A program made the translations under genes and the position numbers. This document shows, one piece after another, positions 49,040-59,837 of a stretch of 64,000 bases of DNA. Source of the DNA: Elmis aenea (lineage: Eukaryota > Arthropoda > Insecta > Coleoptera > Elmidae); contig OX393581.1 of assembly GCA_947652605.1 (NCBI GenBank), positions 29,878,788-29,942,787 on the forward strand, read 5' to 3'. The first letter of the stretch is position 1, and each line of letters begins with the position of its first letter. The notes beneath the pieces were generated by a model that worked only from the letters and a program-made list of their open reading frames with translations, made no database searches and had not been told where the DNA came from.

Positions 49040-50091
49040 CCATTAAGGGCGTAATGCTCGTGTTAGTTATGAGACATGTTGTAGGGTATACATTACTCGT
49101 TTATTAAAAAAGGTAATCATATGAGGAAAAAAGCCTTCAATTGTCGATGAACTAATTGATGTCCCTACGTTATTCAAATTTTTTTTTTTTTTTAAACAAG
49201 GCGCAAAAAAATTGTTTAAAATTGCCCATTTTGATAGTTCAGTAATATTGTAAAAATTTGTAAATAATCAATATATGAGGACATAGATACTTACATTGAA
49301 ACTTTTACTTTACAAATCAGTTTTCCTGTAAATAATATATTTACAAATAACATTGCAATTCTTATGTAACAAGTGCATGTTTTGCTAAAATATCAAATAC
49401 ACATTGCCTAACTATCAGGCGCTTTGCAAGGTACCGTTGTTTTTTGTGGCATTAAGATAAGCTACACTGTAAAACTAGGTATTTAAATGTTTTCTTATCG
49501 ACTAGCTGACTAACTAAAGAAACACGCAAGTGATGAATACTATAATATATACAACTTATAATATTATGTATGAATACAAACAAACGACATTACTTAAATT
49601 TAGAAATGGAAAAATAATGTTTTAACAAAATAAATTATATATGTACAACTTAATATTATACAATATAAACAAACGAAATTACTTAAATTTAAAAATTAAA
49701 AAATAAATATTTAATAAAATAAATCTTATAATAGTTTAATAAAGACATTTTTAAATTTATATATGTTTAATAAAATAAATCTTACAATAATTTAATAAAG
49801 AAATGTATACCTACGTTACATACTGAGGTAAACCTATCTTTCTAATTATTGTGATATTTACATTCATATAAACTATTATTAAGCGATTTATTAAAACAAT
49901 CGATACTACTTAAATATTTTAGTAATTTTAACGGTAAAAATGAAAATTTTGAATTTACTGTTTTAACGAAGATTATTTAGTTTTTAATTTACATGCTGAT
50001 GTACCATTGTTTCTTTTTTTTATCCGGGTGCTTTTATAACAATTTTATTAAAATACTTAGTTACTAATTTTGAATATTGCAATGCAAACAA
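49040..50091. repeat. Non-coding left part of the transposon with local tandem repeats
   Basis: Lies downstream of the nuclease stop codon. At about 49545-49700 two ~85-bp units share ACAACTTA-TATTAT, AAACAAACGA and ATTACTTAAATTTA. At about 49700-49805 two ~65-bp units share TTTAATAAAATAAATCTTA and AATTTAATAAAGA. It probably contains the gene's 3' UTR; several AATAAA-type motifs are present on the minus strand but cannot be ranked. Confidence 0.55.
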
Positions 50092-50814
50092 TCATCTCAA
50101 ATCTTTAAATGTTTTTTTTTTAAGATATTGGGGATCAATTATTTCTGGTAAAAAGCATTTATAAAAAAAAGTAGATAGTTGATTTACCATGTTTTCTTCC
50201 CAAAATTTATTATCTTTATATATTTTTTCAACTGCAAAGCCAAAAGGTGTCCAAATTACAAACATGCAATAATTTTTTTGTGCGACATGCAGTTGTCCCT
50301 GTACTTGATAGTAATAATTGTCCCTTCTTTTTAGTTTTAATTCGCCATTTTCTACCTCAGCATATGAATTTTTTTTATTATTAATCGCTTCGAGTGGTGT
50401 ACAAGACGATGCATTAAAAGGACATTTTATTTCGATGATACCGTCATTGTCTATAAGACCATCGGGGGAAGCCGCTAGAAAGTTATAGTTTTCATCAACA
50501 AATAGACCACAATCGATAATTTTCAAGTTATATTTTTCCTCAAATTCCCGAATAGCTATTCTTTCATGGTCTTGGCCCCAACGAGTAGCTTTGTTTCCAA
50601 TAAAAGTAGAATAAAGTATACTTTTAAGCGTATTCCCACAGTTTGTTTTCTTTCTTAATTTACATATTCTGCCGAAATTTGATGCAGTTAGTCGAATAGA
50701 TCTTTCTTGCCTCCATAATACGTTATTTTGTTGCCCAATGCTACTTCTCTCAAGGTCTTCCCGTTCTTGTTTGCTTTTTATTAACGAAAACAAAAATTGA
50801 TTTTCGGCCTGCAT
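50092..50814 (-). CDS. YqaJ-type exonuclease domain (lambda-exonuclease fold)
   Basis: 240 codons, uninterrupted. Residues 35-47 (RQERSIRLTASNF) are the R-x5-L/I-T-A-S-x-F/I start of YqaJ domains. The catalytic set is present: E84 or E90 in the TRWGQDHERIAIREFE helix, D118 in AASPDGLI, and E128 and K130 in GIIEIKCP (the D...E-x-K triad). YYYQVQGQLHVA at 167-178 supplies the conserved Q box. Known members digest double-stranded DNA 5' to 3' with Mg2+ and support annealing-type recombination. The ATG at 50814 is only two codons after an in-frame TAA (50818-50820) that ends the transposase half, so the native protein was almost certainly a fusion and this start is secondary. C-terminal extension after the Q box is of normal length for insect relatives. 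Role in the transposon is inferred. Confidence 0.85.
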   Translation of the reverse strand: MQAENQFLFSLIKSKQEREDLERSSIGQQNNVLWRQERSIRLTASNFGRICKLRKKTNCGNTLKSILYSTFIGNKATRWGQDHERIAIREFEEKYNLKIIDCGLFVDENYNFLAASPDGLIDNDGIIEIKCPFNASSCTPLEAINNKKNSYAEVENGELKLKRRDNYYYQVQGQLHVAQKNYCMFVIWTPFGFAVEKIYKDNKFWEENMVNQLSTFFYKCFLPEIIDPQYLKKKTFKDLR

Positions 50815-50817
50815 ATA

Positions 50818-51851
50818 TTATTTTGGTGATAAATCTGGAATATCGTCAACGGCACCATAATCTGAATCGGCAGGCGCTGAAACAGTCTGTTTCTTTTTGT
50901 AAGCCGTGGGAAATAATTCCCTTCTACATATTCTCCATGTTTGACGATGTTCCAGACTCTTTATATATTTTTTGGTGAAAAATCCAGGACTACGGTTTTC
51001 AACTTTTTTATGTATTGCCCTGGAAAGTTGGCCAGCTTCTAAGTTGAAAGAAATAGAAGCAGCTTCACACCGCGTCTGGTAGGAACCTCTTCTACCGAAA
51101 TGAACGTATTTTAAATTATGCATATCAACACTTCTTAAAAATCCTTCAACAATTATATCAGCTTCCATTCCTGTGGAAGGTCTATCCCAATTTTTAAAAC
51201 AATTATGTACAGCAACAATATTATTTAACGACTCGGCACGTGCACATACGCTACAATATTTATTGCGTATACCAATAAATAAAATTTTTCCAGTCCTTTG
51301 TCCAATTATTACTCCGACACCTGATGAAGCATTATAATTAGTCCTATAGGATCGTTTACTCCATGCTCCATCTGCTACAACTGTAATCATAGGTATGCCA
51401 TCGGAATCAACTCTTCCATCTTGGATTGCTAATTGAGCTTCCTGTTTTCCGGCATTCTCTATGACCTCCCATGCTATGTCATGGATAATATACGATAAAC
51501 TTTCTTCATTTTTAGCAAACATATGTGGTCCCAGGTCCCATACATGAATTATCACACACTGAAAGAAATTCGCGCATTTGTGCATATCCAGCTCCTGTCG
51601 AAACATATCCCATTACTGCTGCTTTATTAATATCCATTGCATTTTCATCTTCATCTGAATTTATGATTTTACTAGTATGACACATTTTACAAGTCACATT
51701 AAATTTACTTTTTAAGCCAAGTCTTTGTTCATTTGTTATATGTAAATGTTCGTTACTGCAGTTGAATATTCTTAAATGCGGGAAATTGATTATTTCTTCG
51801 AAAAACATCTTAATATTTACAATTCTTCGTCCAGAAAGTAAAAAGTTTTGA
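50818..51851 (-). pseudogene. Mutator-like transposase region, disrupted
   Basis: The first frame (51851 to about 51530) gives SGRRIVNIKMFFEEI, KCGC-like CKMCHTSK and AMDINKAAVMGYVSTGAGYA. It then shifts at a 7-bp tandem duplication (51526-51539) into a second frame giving SYIIHDIAWEVI, MITVVADGAWSKRSYRTNYN, GIRNKYCSVCARAE and SMEAD-like STGMEADIIVEGF. This is the insect Mutator-like transposase domain that normally precedes YqaJ. At about 51099, YVHF joins directly to GRRGSYQTRCEAASISFN, skipping the 150 or so residues that relatives have there, which should include later catalytic acidic residues. The frame ends ...DIPDLSPK-TAA, in frame with the nuclease. Inactive as a transposase. Confidence 0.8.
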
Positions 51852-51917
51852 CTAAATAAAAACAATTTATATTAATATTAACGACTCATTTGTTAAAGCT
51901 AGATTTGTACTAAATAC
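51852..51917 (-). other. Predicted 66-bp intron
   Basis: Donor AAAG|GTATTT at 51917 and acceptor TTTATTTAG| at 51852 on the minus strand. Removing it joins ...VPSVAE + S + QNFLLSGRRIVNI in frame, which restores continuity between the upstream ORF and the transposase start. The size is typical of short insect introns. Without splicing the upstream frame stops at 51899. Confidence 0.6.
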
Positions 51918-52174
51918 CTTTCTGCAACAGAAGGAACAGATTTAAATTCATCATCTGTTATCGCCATGTCCATGATAATGTTATCACCAGCAGATTCTTT
52001 AGAAGTTGAAGATGCAATAATGTTAACTTCAGAAAATTGTAATGACGTTGAAGGTGCAGTATTTAACAATTTTTTAAGGTCTGCATTTCTAAAAAAATTA
52101 TTTTCATGTATGGTTGAATAAATGTAGTGAAATTCTGAGTAGAGGGTGTTTATAAACATTATGGTGATGCACAT
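51918..52174 (-). pseudogene. Upstream exon of the transposase-nuclease gene
   Basis: Frame from 52174 to the predicted donor at 51917 encodes ...NADLKKLLNTAPSTSLQFSE, then VNIIASSTSKESAGDNIIMD and EFKSVPSVAER. The Ser/Thr/Asp-rich low-complexity sequence is what precedes the GRRIV-box in relatives. The first ~35 codons are less convincing, and the true start may lie after an acceptor-like TTTTTTTAG near 52087. Listed as pseudogene because the downstream coding sequence is broken. Confidence 0.5.
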
Positions 52175-52210
52175 AAGCGCTTCATTACAGAAAACAATCG
52201 TTACATACTT

Positions 52211-52356
52211 AATTTAAAACGAAATAAAAGATACTCTGGTATTACGGACAGGACGATTACAAATTACAACCATATGATTTATTTGGTTTTTAAAAAAATT
52301 TTAATTGTTGTGATCGTCCTGTAATACCAGAGTTTCTTTTATTTCGTTTTAAATAA
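52211..52356. repeat. Hairpin MITE-like insert
   Basis: Arms of about 45 bp (TTTAAAACGAAATAAAAGA, CTCTGGTATTAC, GGACGAT) are inverted around a ~55-bp loop. The 12-bp direct repeat GTTACATACTTA occurs at 52200-52211 and again at 52387-52398, bracketing the hairpin, though not tightly on the right. Located just upstream of the transposase exon, so it may have disturbed that gene's promoter. Confidence 0.7.
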
Positions 52357-52975
52357 TTTAACGGTCGCAAACAAATACATTTAATAGTTACATACTTAAG
52401 TAAAAACAATTAAATAGTTAAAATGGGCAACGTTTACGTTCATAATCATTTTTTAGATGTAAAATGTTGTCTAAATATTAATTAGTGCAAATGCACTAGT
52501 ATTTTCTTTTTTATAATTACTTGCTGAACATGTTATAGTTACATTTTTCAGTAAAATTCAAGTAGATAATTCTAGTATGACAAAATAACTGGCGTATTCG
52601 AGATTTATATTTATACCAAGCACTGGTTTCTAATGTAGTGAGAAAAATTATTTAAAAAATTTGTGTTTATGTTTATAATATATAATCCTAAAAGCCTAAT
52701 ACTCGGGAAATGTAACATGCATTAATGTATAAAATCTATGAGTCGTCCGCTTTTTTAAAAACAGTGTACCATAACTCATTCGGGCAATTAAGCTGTCAAT
52801 CCAACAATGAAACATCTACCTCCTAACATCTATGGATACGTATACTTATGCTACGTCAATAACGCGATTTATATAAGTTCATCTCATTCAGAACTATGTT
52901 GACTCTCTCGTAGTTAAATTTTATTTCGTTAGCATTACACCCTTAAGCGGGTCTGTTTATCTTGAAAGACCTCTA

Positions 52976-54517
52976 GTACACCATTAATTTTTTTTTTAAT
53001 AAACTGGACTGCAGTAACAAAAAAATGGTTTTACGTTAGATCACATGTTTTAAGGTTACATTGCGTTTAAGGATTTTTTTCTTAAAACTAATAAATATTT
53101 GATTATCATTTTTATACGTTTATGTAGATTTTTTTTAAATAAAAAATTTGTGGATGTTTTATTGCAGTGAAAGGTAAATTTTAAATTACTTAAGTTGGAA
53201 TATAGGTACATGTTTAGTTAATTTTAGCTTTGACCAGTTTTCAAAATAAAAAATATTGCACGTTTAGCTTTAAGCTTTATTGGCATCATAATTATATGAC
53301 ATTAGATTTACTGGTTGTGCTTGTATTACCGAGATTTTTTTTTTTTTTAAGTTTTCAACGATAAGCTATTGTAAATTTATGTAGCTCTTAATATGTTCAC
53401 ACCTTGCTGTGAGTAATAAACCTTAATGTGTGTAATAAACACTAATAAGAAAATAAATCTTGCACCTCGATTTTTTTACTTTTTTCCACGGTTTAGCTTT
53501 TAAATTATCTGCGAACTACAATTCACAGCAGTATGTAGTTGTATGTTTATTTAACTGATACTTCGCAAATAACCCAAATTATGTTAACTACCTTGTTAAT
53601 TTACTTAGTCAGTTTGAGTCTATTTGCACATGTGTATGTATGTAATTACATACAGAGACTTTGCATATATTTGCCCCGACTAATAACAACGCAATTACTA
53701 AAATGTTCAAAGAATGTACTTAACATTGATGGTTAATTGTTTATATGGCTTAGCTTTCTAGAAGATAATTTTTGGTTGACACATCGTGTGTTTATTAGTT
53801 TTAAAGTATTTGCGGATAGCGACAAATACGTAGAAACTTGGATTTATTTGTAAAGGCAGCGCCTTATGCTTATAATTTGGCAATAGACATCAGAGAATAT
53901 TCGTTTTGGTTACGTGCAAGTACGTGAAATAATAAAATTAAGTTACTATGTTAACTGCATTTTTTATGGGATCAACATTGGCGGTGTTGCTTGATATTAT
54001 TTTAGTATTAAGCATTATAAAAATAGTTTGGAAACATTTTCTCTCAAAAGTTCAAATATGTAAGGAGGTCTTAGCAGACAAAGCAAATGAAAAAAAAACA
54101 AATTAGTCGTGCTAAGAGAAACCGTACAATTAATGTAAAAGTTAAATTAAGTGTTTTTAAATTTAATCGCATATACAAGTATAAGTAAAGTTGTAAATTG
54201 TTTAAATTTATTGGATGTGAGTGTGAACAATAAAATGAAGATATTACGAAAATGTTGTATGTAGAGTGATCCTTCTTTGTTTTTTATTTTTTTAAATTGC
54301 AATGCTTGAACCGCGTTAATTAATTAATTTATAAAAATACGGATCATTTGAGCTTCTAGCTAAATAACTTTTTTTAGAACATCGAAATTAAAGCAATATA
54401 AGAAAATAGGAATAAAATTAGAAAGGGTTAATTTTACAAGTATGCAACATACTCGTTTAAAACCTTATATTTGGGACACGCTGTACCTATAGTTTCTGAA
54501 TGGTGATGAATGTTTAG
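52976..54517. other. AT-rich, no gene recognised
   Basis: No coding or repeat signal supported. A single GGGACACGCTGTA near 54472-54484 looks like a decayed foldback terminus. Confidence 0.4.
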
Positions 54518-54519
54518 TA

Positions 54520-55495
54520 GGGGAGACCGGGGATAAAAGTAACATTTTTTTGTTTTTATTCAATTTCTCATAGATTATTACAAATTTTTTACATCCAAAT
54601 TGGTTTAATGATAGATTGGACATTTGTCTTGCTTCCAAGATATTTATTTCGTGTGTTTCGTAAAGCAACTGTTGGAAAAAAAAATTTCTTTAGTAAGACA
54701 GCTGTTACTTTCAACCTCAACGTTGGGGCTAAAAGTAACAATGATTGAGGAAGTTGTAACGGCAAAATAATTTACACAGCTCATAAGTAGTGGGTAAATA
54801 TATTAGTATTCATCAACAAAATTAATATTTTATTCAAAAATACACATTAGCAAAGTGAAAAAATAAAAAAATATATCTTTGGTACAATACAAAATACTGA
54901 GTTTTATAATTGAATAATTTGGGACTGCAGTTACCAGGTTTGCCAAGATTATAAGTACCTACATATTTAAAAATGTGAATCAAAAAGATACAACAAACTG
55001 GAAAATTATTCTGACAACTCTTGTATATTCTCATCTACGAAGAAAGCCACCAATTATGTGCTAAGAGTGAACATTTGCAAGTGAAAACATTAATTGAGGT
55101 TGGTTGTAACACTTTGTTACTTTTGACCCCAAGTGTACACAAAAAAAAATTCAGGGACTCCACAATTAACCACGATTCTAACGTCAAATTGTATTGCATC
55201 CACCAATAGCCAACTAAATTTAGAACAAAATAATATAGGTACTTTTTTGTTCCTATTTTAGAGATCGCCTAAAAGTTACTCGACGGATGAGACAACGCAG
55301 TAACTTTTAGGCGGAAAATAGTGACTCTGGCTGGCAAAAAGTTAACCTCTATGACAGATGAAAACTAGCAATGTAGGTAGGGAGCTGGATGTAATTTAAC
55401 ATTGCAAAAGCGTTTAGGGCGATATAAAACAAAAATTAAAGAAACTATAGGCACTGTTACAACCTACCCGTGTTACTTTTATCCCCGGTCTCCCC
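54520..55495. mobile_element. Inverted-repeat element, GGGGAGACCGGGG ends
   Basis: Begins GGGGAGACCGGGGATAAAAG and ends with CTTTTATCCCCGGTCTCCCC, flanked by TA at 54518-54519 and 55496-55497. The termini are near-perfect, but the arms are short. The interior repeats the core (A)AAAGTAAC / GTTACTTTT with GGGG or CCCC neighbours at several places (about 54705, 54730, 55115, 55275, 55305, 55470). Two ~65-codon ORFs inside show no domain. The family is not identified; TA duplications suggest a Tc1/mariner-like mode. Confidence 0.8.
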
Positions 55496-55497
55496 TA

Positions 55498-58400
55498 AGG
55501 CTTCTAAATATTTGTTGGCTTGATAATTTTTAACGGAAACATCTTATGCCTGTCTTGTCTCCTTAGATTGTACCTTCAGAATGGTCTTATAATGGAAGAA
55601 GTTTATTGCAATGTGCTACCACGCACTGCGTCGACCTGTGACAGTACCCCAAGAAGTTAACTACTGCGGTTATAATTGCAATATTATTTATGGCCAGTAA
55701 GTCACACATTATGTGGTAGCGCATCTGAGTTATGTTGTAGTTTCGTACCATACGGACTTTGTTGGATTTTCAGTGTTGGGACAATTTTCTTTGAAACAGA
55801 ACACACAGATTGGTCAAAATGTAAGCACGTAATAGTGGAAAACAAGTTTTAAAAAAATTAATGCAGATAAATGTCTATTATTATTATTTATGAATGGTTT
55901 CTAAATTAATCTTAAAAATAAATTCTTTGCACATTTTTAAATGATACTTTATAGCTATTTTTAGAGATCGACTAATCACAAAATCAGTCTTGCCATGGGT
56001 TTATTTAGAATGTATCATGTTATATTTTTCATTTAAGAAGTAAATAATGTATGTCCAATCTTTAAATAAAATTAATTGTTGCTGTTTTGGTAACGCTCAT
56101 TAACTTTAGCTTAGTCGTCGTATTAAAAGTGACAAAAAAGTGTAATTATTAGGTGACCTATTAAAAATTAAAATTCATAAAACTGCAATTCCTGAAATAA
56201 AGAACCAAAGGTAAAAATATTAAACTGGAAGTACCCCCGAATTTTTTTTTTACCATGCAACTCAACAATTTAACAACTTTACTTGTTCTGTTTTTTCGTG
56301 TTTGCTTAGTGGATAATAGCAAAAAATGTATCTTGTTGGCAATAGAATTGTATTAAAATCCAACACTGAAGTAGTAGTTGTTAAAAAACTTTGTTTATTT
56401 TCACATTTTTGAGGAAATTAAACAATCTTATTAATACATTGTTTGGTTATTTAAGTGATTCTTTTATTAGAATAAATAAGCTTAATTAAAAGTTTATCTT
56501 TCTTGGAAGTATAAACAAGACTGCAGCTGATGAAGAGACGGAAGTCCTAAAACTGATTTTGCATTTAATAAAGAAATACTTCGAGAAAAAGACAGTGATT
56601 TTCTATAAGCTTATTTATAGTTATCTTAATATTTTTACTGTTTTTGATAAATACTGACAAAAATATATCGCTGAAACAATTTAAAAGTCGTTGACTTTAT
56701 TATGGGATAACTTGGGAAGTCAGAAAAAATAATTCTGCTAACCTTATCTACCGTTACTTGTAAGCGATTGTTTACTGAAATTTAACCAGAAAAGTTTTGA
56801 ACTATACCGGGACAAGAGCTTTTGTTTACACTTGTTTTTGTACCTTTTTGCTTGGAAGATTAAATCATGGAAAATTACATGTATAATATGTTGAAACATT
56901 TTTTAATGTCATTAAGTTTGTCTAAGCTTGTTCGTGCTTAAAATACTAACGGCTTTTTAAATATTAAAGTAATTAAAATGCTTACATGCTAATAGACTTT
57001 AATAAGGTGGTTTAATATAATATTCTTTGTTTTGTTTGTTTAAATCCTATTGATGTTAAAATATCTAAAAGTTTTATTTAATATTTTTGAGTTTTAAATA
57101 ATTAGGGTGGCGGAATTGTTCTACTTATTTACTGAATAGATTATGACACGGGCTTAAAAAATGGCTGCTTTTGTAATAATTTAAACTTTATTTTACTTAT
57201 ATGAACCGTGTTTGCGACCTTCAAATTTATTTAAAAAAATATTCAGATAATTTAAAATCATTTAATTAACTGGTTATTTTAACATTTTTGGGCATTCGTT
57301 TCGAATCAAAATCAATTTTATTACACAAGTACAATGTTTTTGTTTTTTACAGACAATAAAGTTCAGATAAACGCCCACTTTACCAACTCAGATATTGTAA
57401 TTCATAGTTAAGCTGATATTGTTGTTGAAACTAGACCGTAAAAGTCAGCTTCGGCACTTAAAAAAAATTATAGGATGTAAAAAAGTTCTAAAGAAATACT
57501 TACTATCTTCGATATTGTTTTTGAGAATAAAACAGAAAATATTGGATTCTGTTGGTTTTATTTTCAAGTTTTAACCAAACATAAAGTGTTTTAATCTTGA
57601 AAAAAAAGTGATAAAACAATACACAGTGTGTCCATAAGAAGTTGTTTGTAATGTAAATAATTTATTTTACGAGATAAAGCTTAAGTATTTATTAAAAACA
57701 ATCAGAACGTTGCAAGTTCTTTTTGGATATATTATTAAATTTATATAAATATAATGATTTTTGATATGTTTGATTATAAAATTTAATTTTTTAATTATCT
57801 TTATTTTTCAAAAGTTTCTTTATGTGTTAAAAAAAAAATAAAGCTCTTCGAATACCCTAGCAAATGGTATATCAGTAAATACATACTATGTTGTTGCTAA
57901 AATAAACTATTAATGACGTAAATAATGAGATTATAAACAAAACAAATTAAATGCGAATAATAAAAGGTTTTTAAGATCTTCGACTTTTTAAAAAAATCTT
58001 GTAATTATTTTCATTTACGTTGTTTATGCAACAAATGGATGCTTAAGAATTTTTCACCAGTTGAATCTTGGGCAAAATTTTTTGGAAAACAAAAAATTTG
58101 TTTGTTTTAAATTGCACATTTTTGTTATTTTTTAATAAGCGAGGTAGGTAGATGCTTATTCTACCTCATGGAAAACGGATCATCTTTGGATATATTAAAT
58201 TTTAGGAGTTACGTTGGATGATTTTTCGTTTTGGAATAATATTTAGGAGTATATGAGTTAGTTCTTCTACTCAGTATAAAAATCAAGTTCTCAAACTCGA
58301 ATCCAAAAATTATTAGAGAAATGTTGATGAATCAGATTTTGACAGTTTTGCTTTAGCCGGGCTTGGAATTAATGTTCCAAATATTACAGGTTTTAATTTC

Positions 58401-59309
58401 TGGTTTAAATTGTTAAACAATTATTGGTATTTTGTCATTGTTTCACCACGATGAAGGGACACCAAATTTATCATATGAAAGTACATGTAGCTGTTTTCTT
58501 TAGATAAAAGTTAAGTTAAATTTAGTGTGTAATTTGTGTATGATCCTGTGCTTAAAACGTCAATAATATCGTTGATGGAGGCGGTGAACGCAAGCTTCTT
58601 GTTTTGCCGTAATGCTTTTGTTGGCGTGTTATCCAGTTTATCAGCAGAAACTGCTAATTCAATGTGTTGTGAGTTTAAAAACTGCTATGAAAACAATTTA
58701 TTTCTTTAGAAGTAGAACAAGTGGGGCAGTGATGCGGAAATACTGTTTCATTCTTTTTCTGATTGGAAGCGACAAGAAGTTCGCGCAAACAGTTGTAACT
58801 CTGCAGATTAATTTTATATATGTATGTAGTGCAGTTTCCCATATCAATTTGTGATTAATTGCTTCTACCGTGGAAGTTATAAACTCGCTTGCTTTTTGGC
58901 AGTTTCCGATATATAAAAACCTAATGTACGATCGTTGCCAATCCAGCATCTCAGATGTTTCTATCGAGTTGGCAAAGTTAGTATTTCCTGATCATTTTAC
59001 GTTTACGCCGACGTATGTTGATTTGTTGAATTAGCTCTTGCAGAAGTTGGCTTGTTGTTTCGATACATTAATTAATTGTGTCGTTGTTATATCCGAAGTT
59101 CGTGAATAGGACGAGTGTTTATATGCCAAAAGACGCTAAAACTTTATCAACAGCAGCAGAGGAAATTGGGGCGTAGCGTTATGATGCACTACGTCAGATA
59201 CAAAAGATGATAAATTGAATGAATTGAAATGACGTTTAATAAGTTTAATAATACAGTAAAATTATTGTTATTCGACCTTTAAAATACGGTTGTCATGAAA
59301 TTATCAGTA
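55498..59309. other. Long AT-rich stretch, no gene recognised
   Basis: A slightly GC-richer zone at about 58570-59200 holds overlapping ORFs on both strands (58612-58854 plus, 58698-58949 minus), but neither shows a domain. No element termini or RNA genes seen. Confidence 0.45.
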
Positions 59310-59660
59310 GGTAGTAATATAACAAGTGCATTGAAAATTATTCATAATTTTTGGTAAATATGCCCGAATGCAAGTTGAGCTGTAAAAAGCACGAGTGCAT
59401 TCAACTTGCATGAGTGAAGATTTGTCAAAAATTATAGATTTTTTTGCAATGCACGAGTTATATTTTATCAGAAAATTTCCTTCAGCTAACCTATACCTGT
59501 CAAATTAAATGTATGTTATGTCAAATTTTACAAGTACTGTCAGAGTGGTGCGTCAGGGGTGTGGTATAATCTATATTAAAGTAACGCTACTGGTCGCCGA
59601 AATTCGTCAAAAAATTTTCAAGACTAAAATATTTAATTTCCTCTCCAAATTTATATTTAC
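59310..59660 (-). repeat. Composite repeat R2, copy 2
   Basis: Minus-strand copy of 31785-32140, including the hairpin (AACAAGTGCATTGAAAATTA, GCAAGTTGAGC / CAACTTGCATGAG, GCAATGCACGAGTTATAT) and the flank with GTCAGAGTGGTGCG and ATTAAAGTAACGCTA. The tail ending near TCCTCTCCAAATTTATATTT corresponds to the region before 31790 in the other copy. Confidence 0.75.
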
Positions 59661-59837
59661 ACATTTTGAGGGCCCCTGAATCCGTTTTTACTATTTTCGC
59701 GATGACGCCTGTGCGTGTGTATACGCCAGACATTATAATTACATTTTTGAAATTAGTTATCGATCAAGCCTTAAGAAGTATATTACAAATCGCGTGTGTT
59801 TAGGTAAAATTTCAAACAATAATTATTAATAAAATAT

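Larger units (their letters stand above)
48870..52973. mobile_element. 4.1 kb DNA transposon carrying a transposase-YqaJ nuclease gene
   Basis: Inverted ends GAGATCTTTCAAGATAAACT (left) and GAGGTCTTTCAAGATAAACA (right, inverse) bound the element, flanked by TG (probably mutated TA) on the left and TA at 52974-52975. A second inverted pair lies inside. On the right it follows the terminus directly (CGCTTAAGGGTGTAATGC); on the left it is ~160 bp in (CCATTAAGGGCGTAATGC at 49031-49048), so the left end carries an extra ~130-bp module. The gene runs leftward (minus strand) from about 52174 to 50092. The 144-bp MITE at 29429 shares both ends. The combination of YqaJ nuclease and 2-bp TA duplications recalls what I remember of ISL2EU-type elements, but the transposase half is of the Mutator-like domain type. 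Confidence 0.85.

Noticed and set aside
58612..58949. Overlapping ORFs on both strands
   Set aside because: Open on both strands due to local composition; no domain in either.
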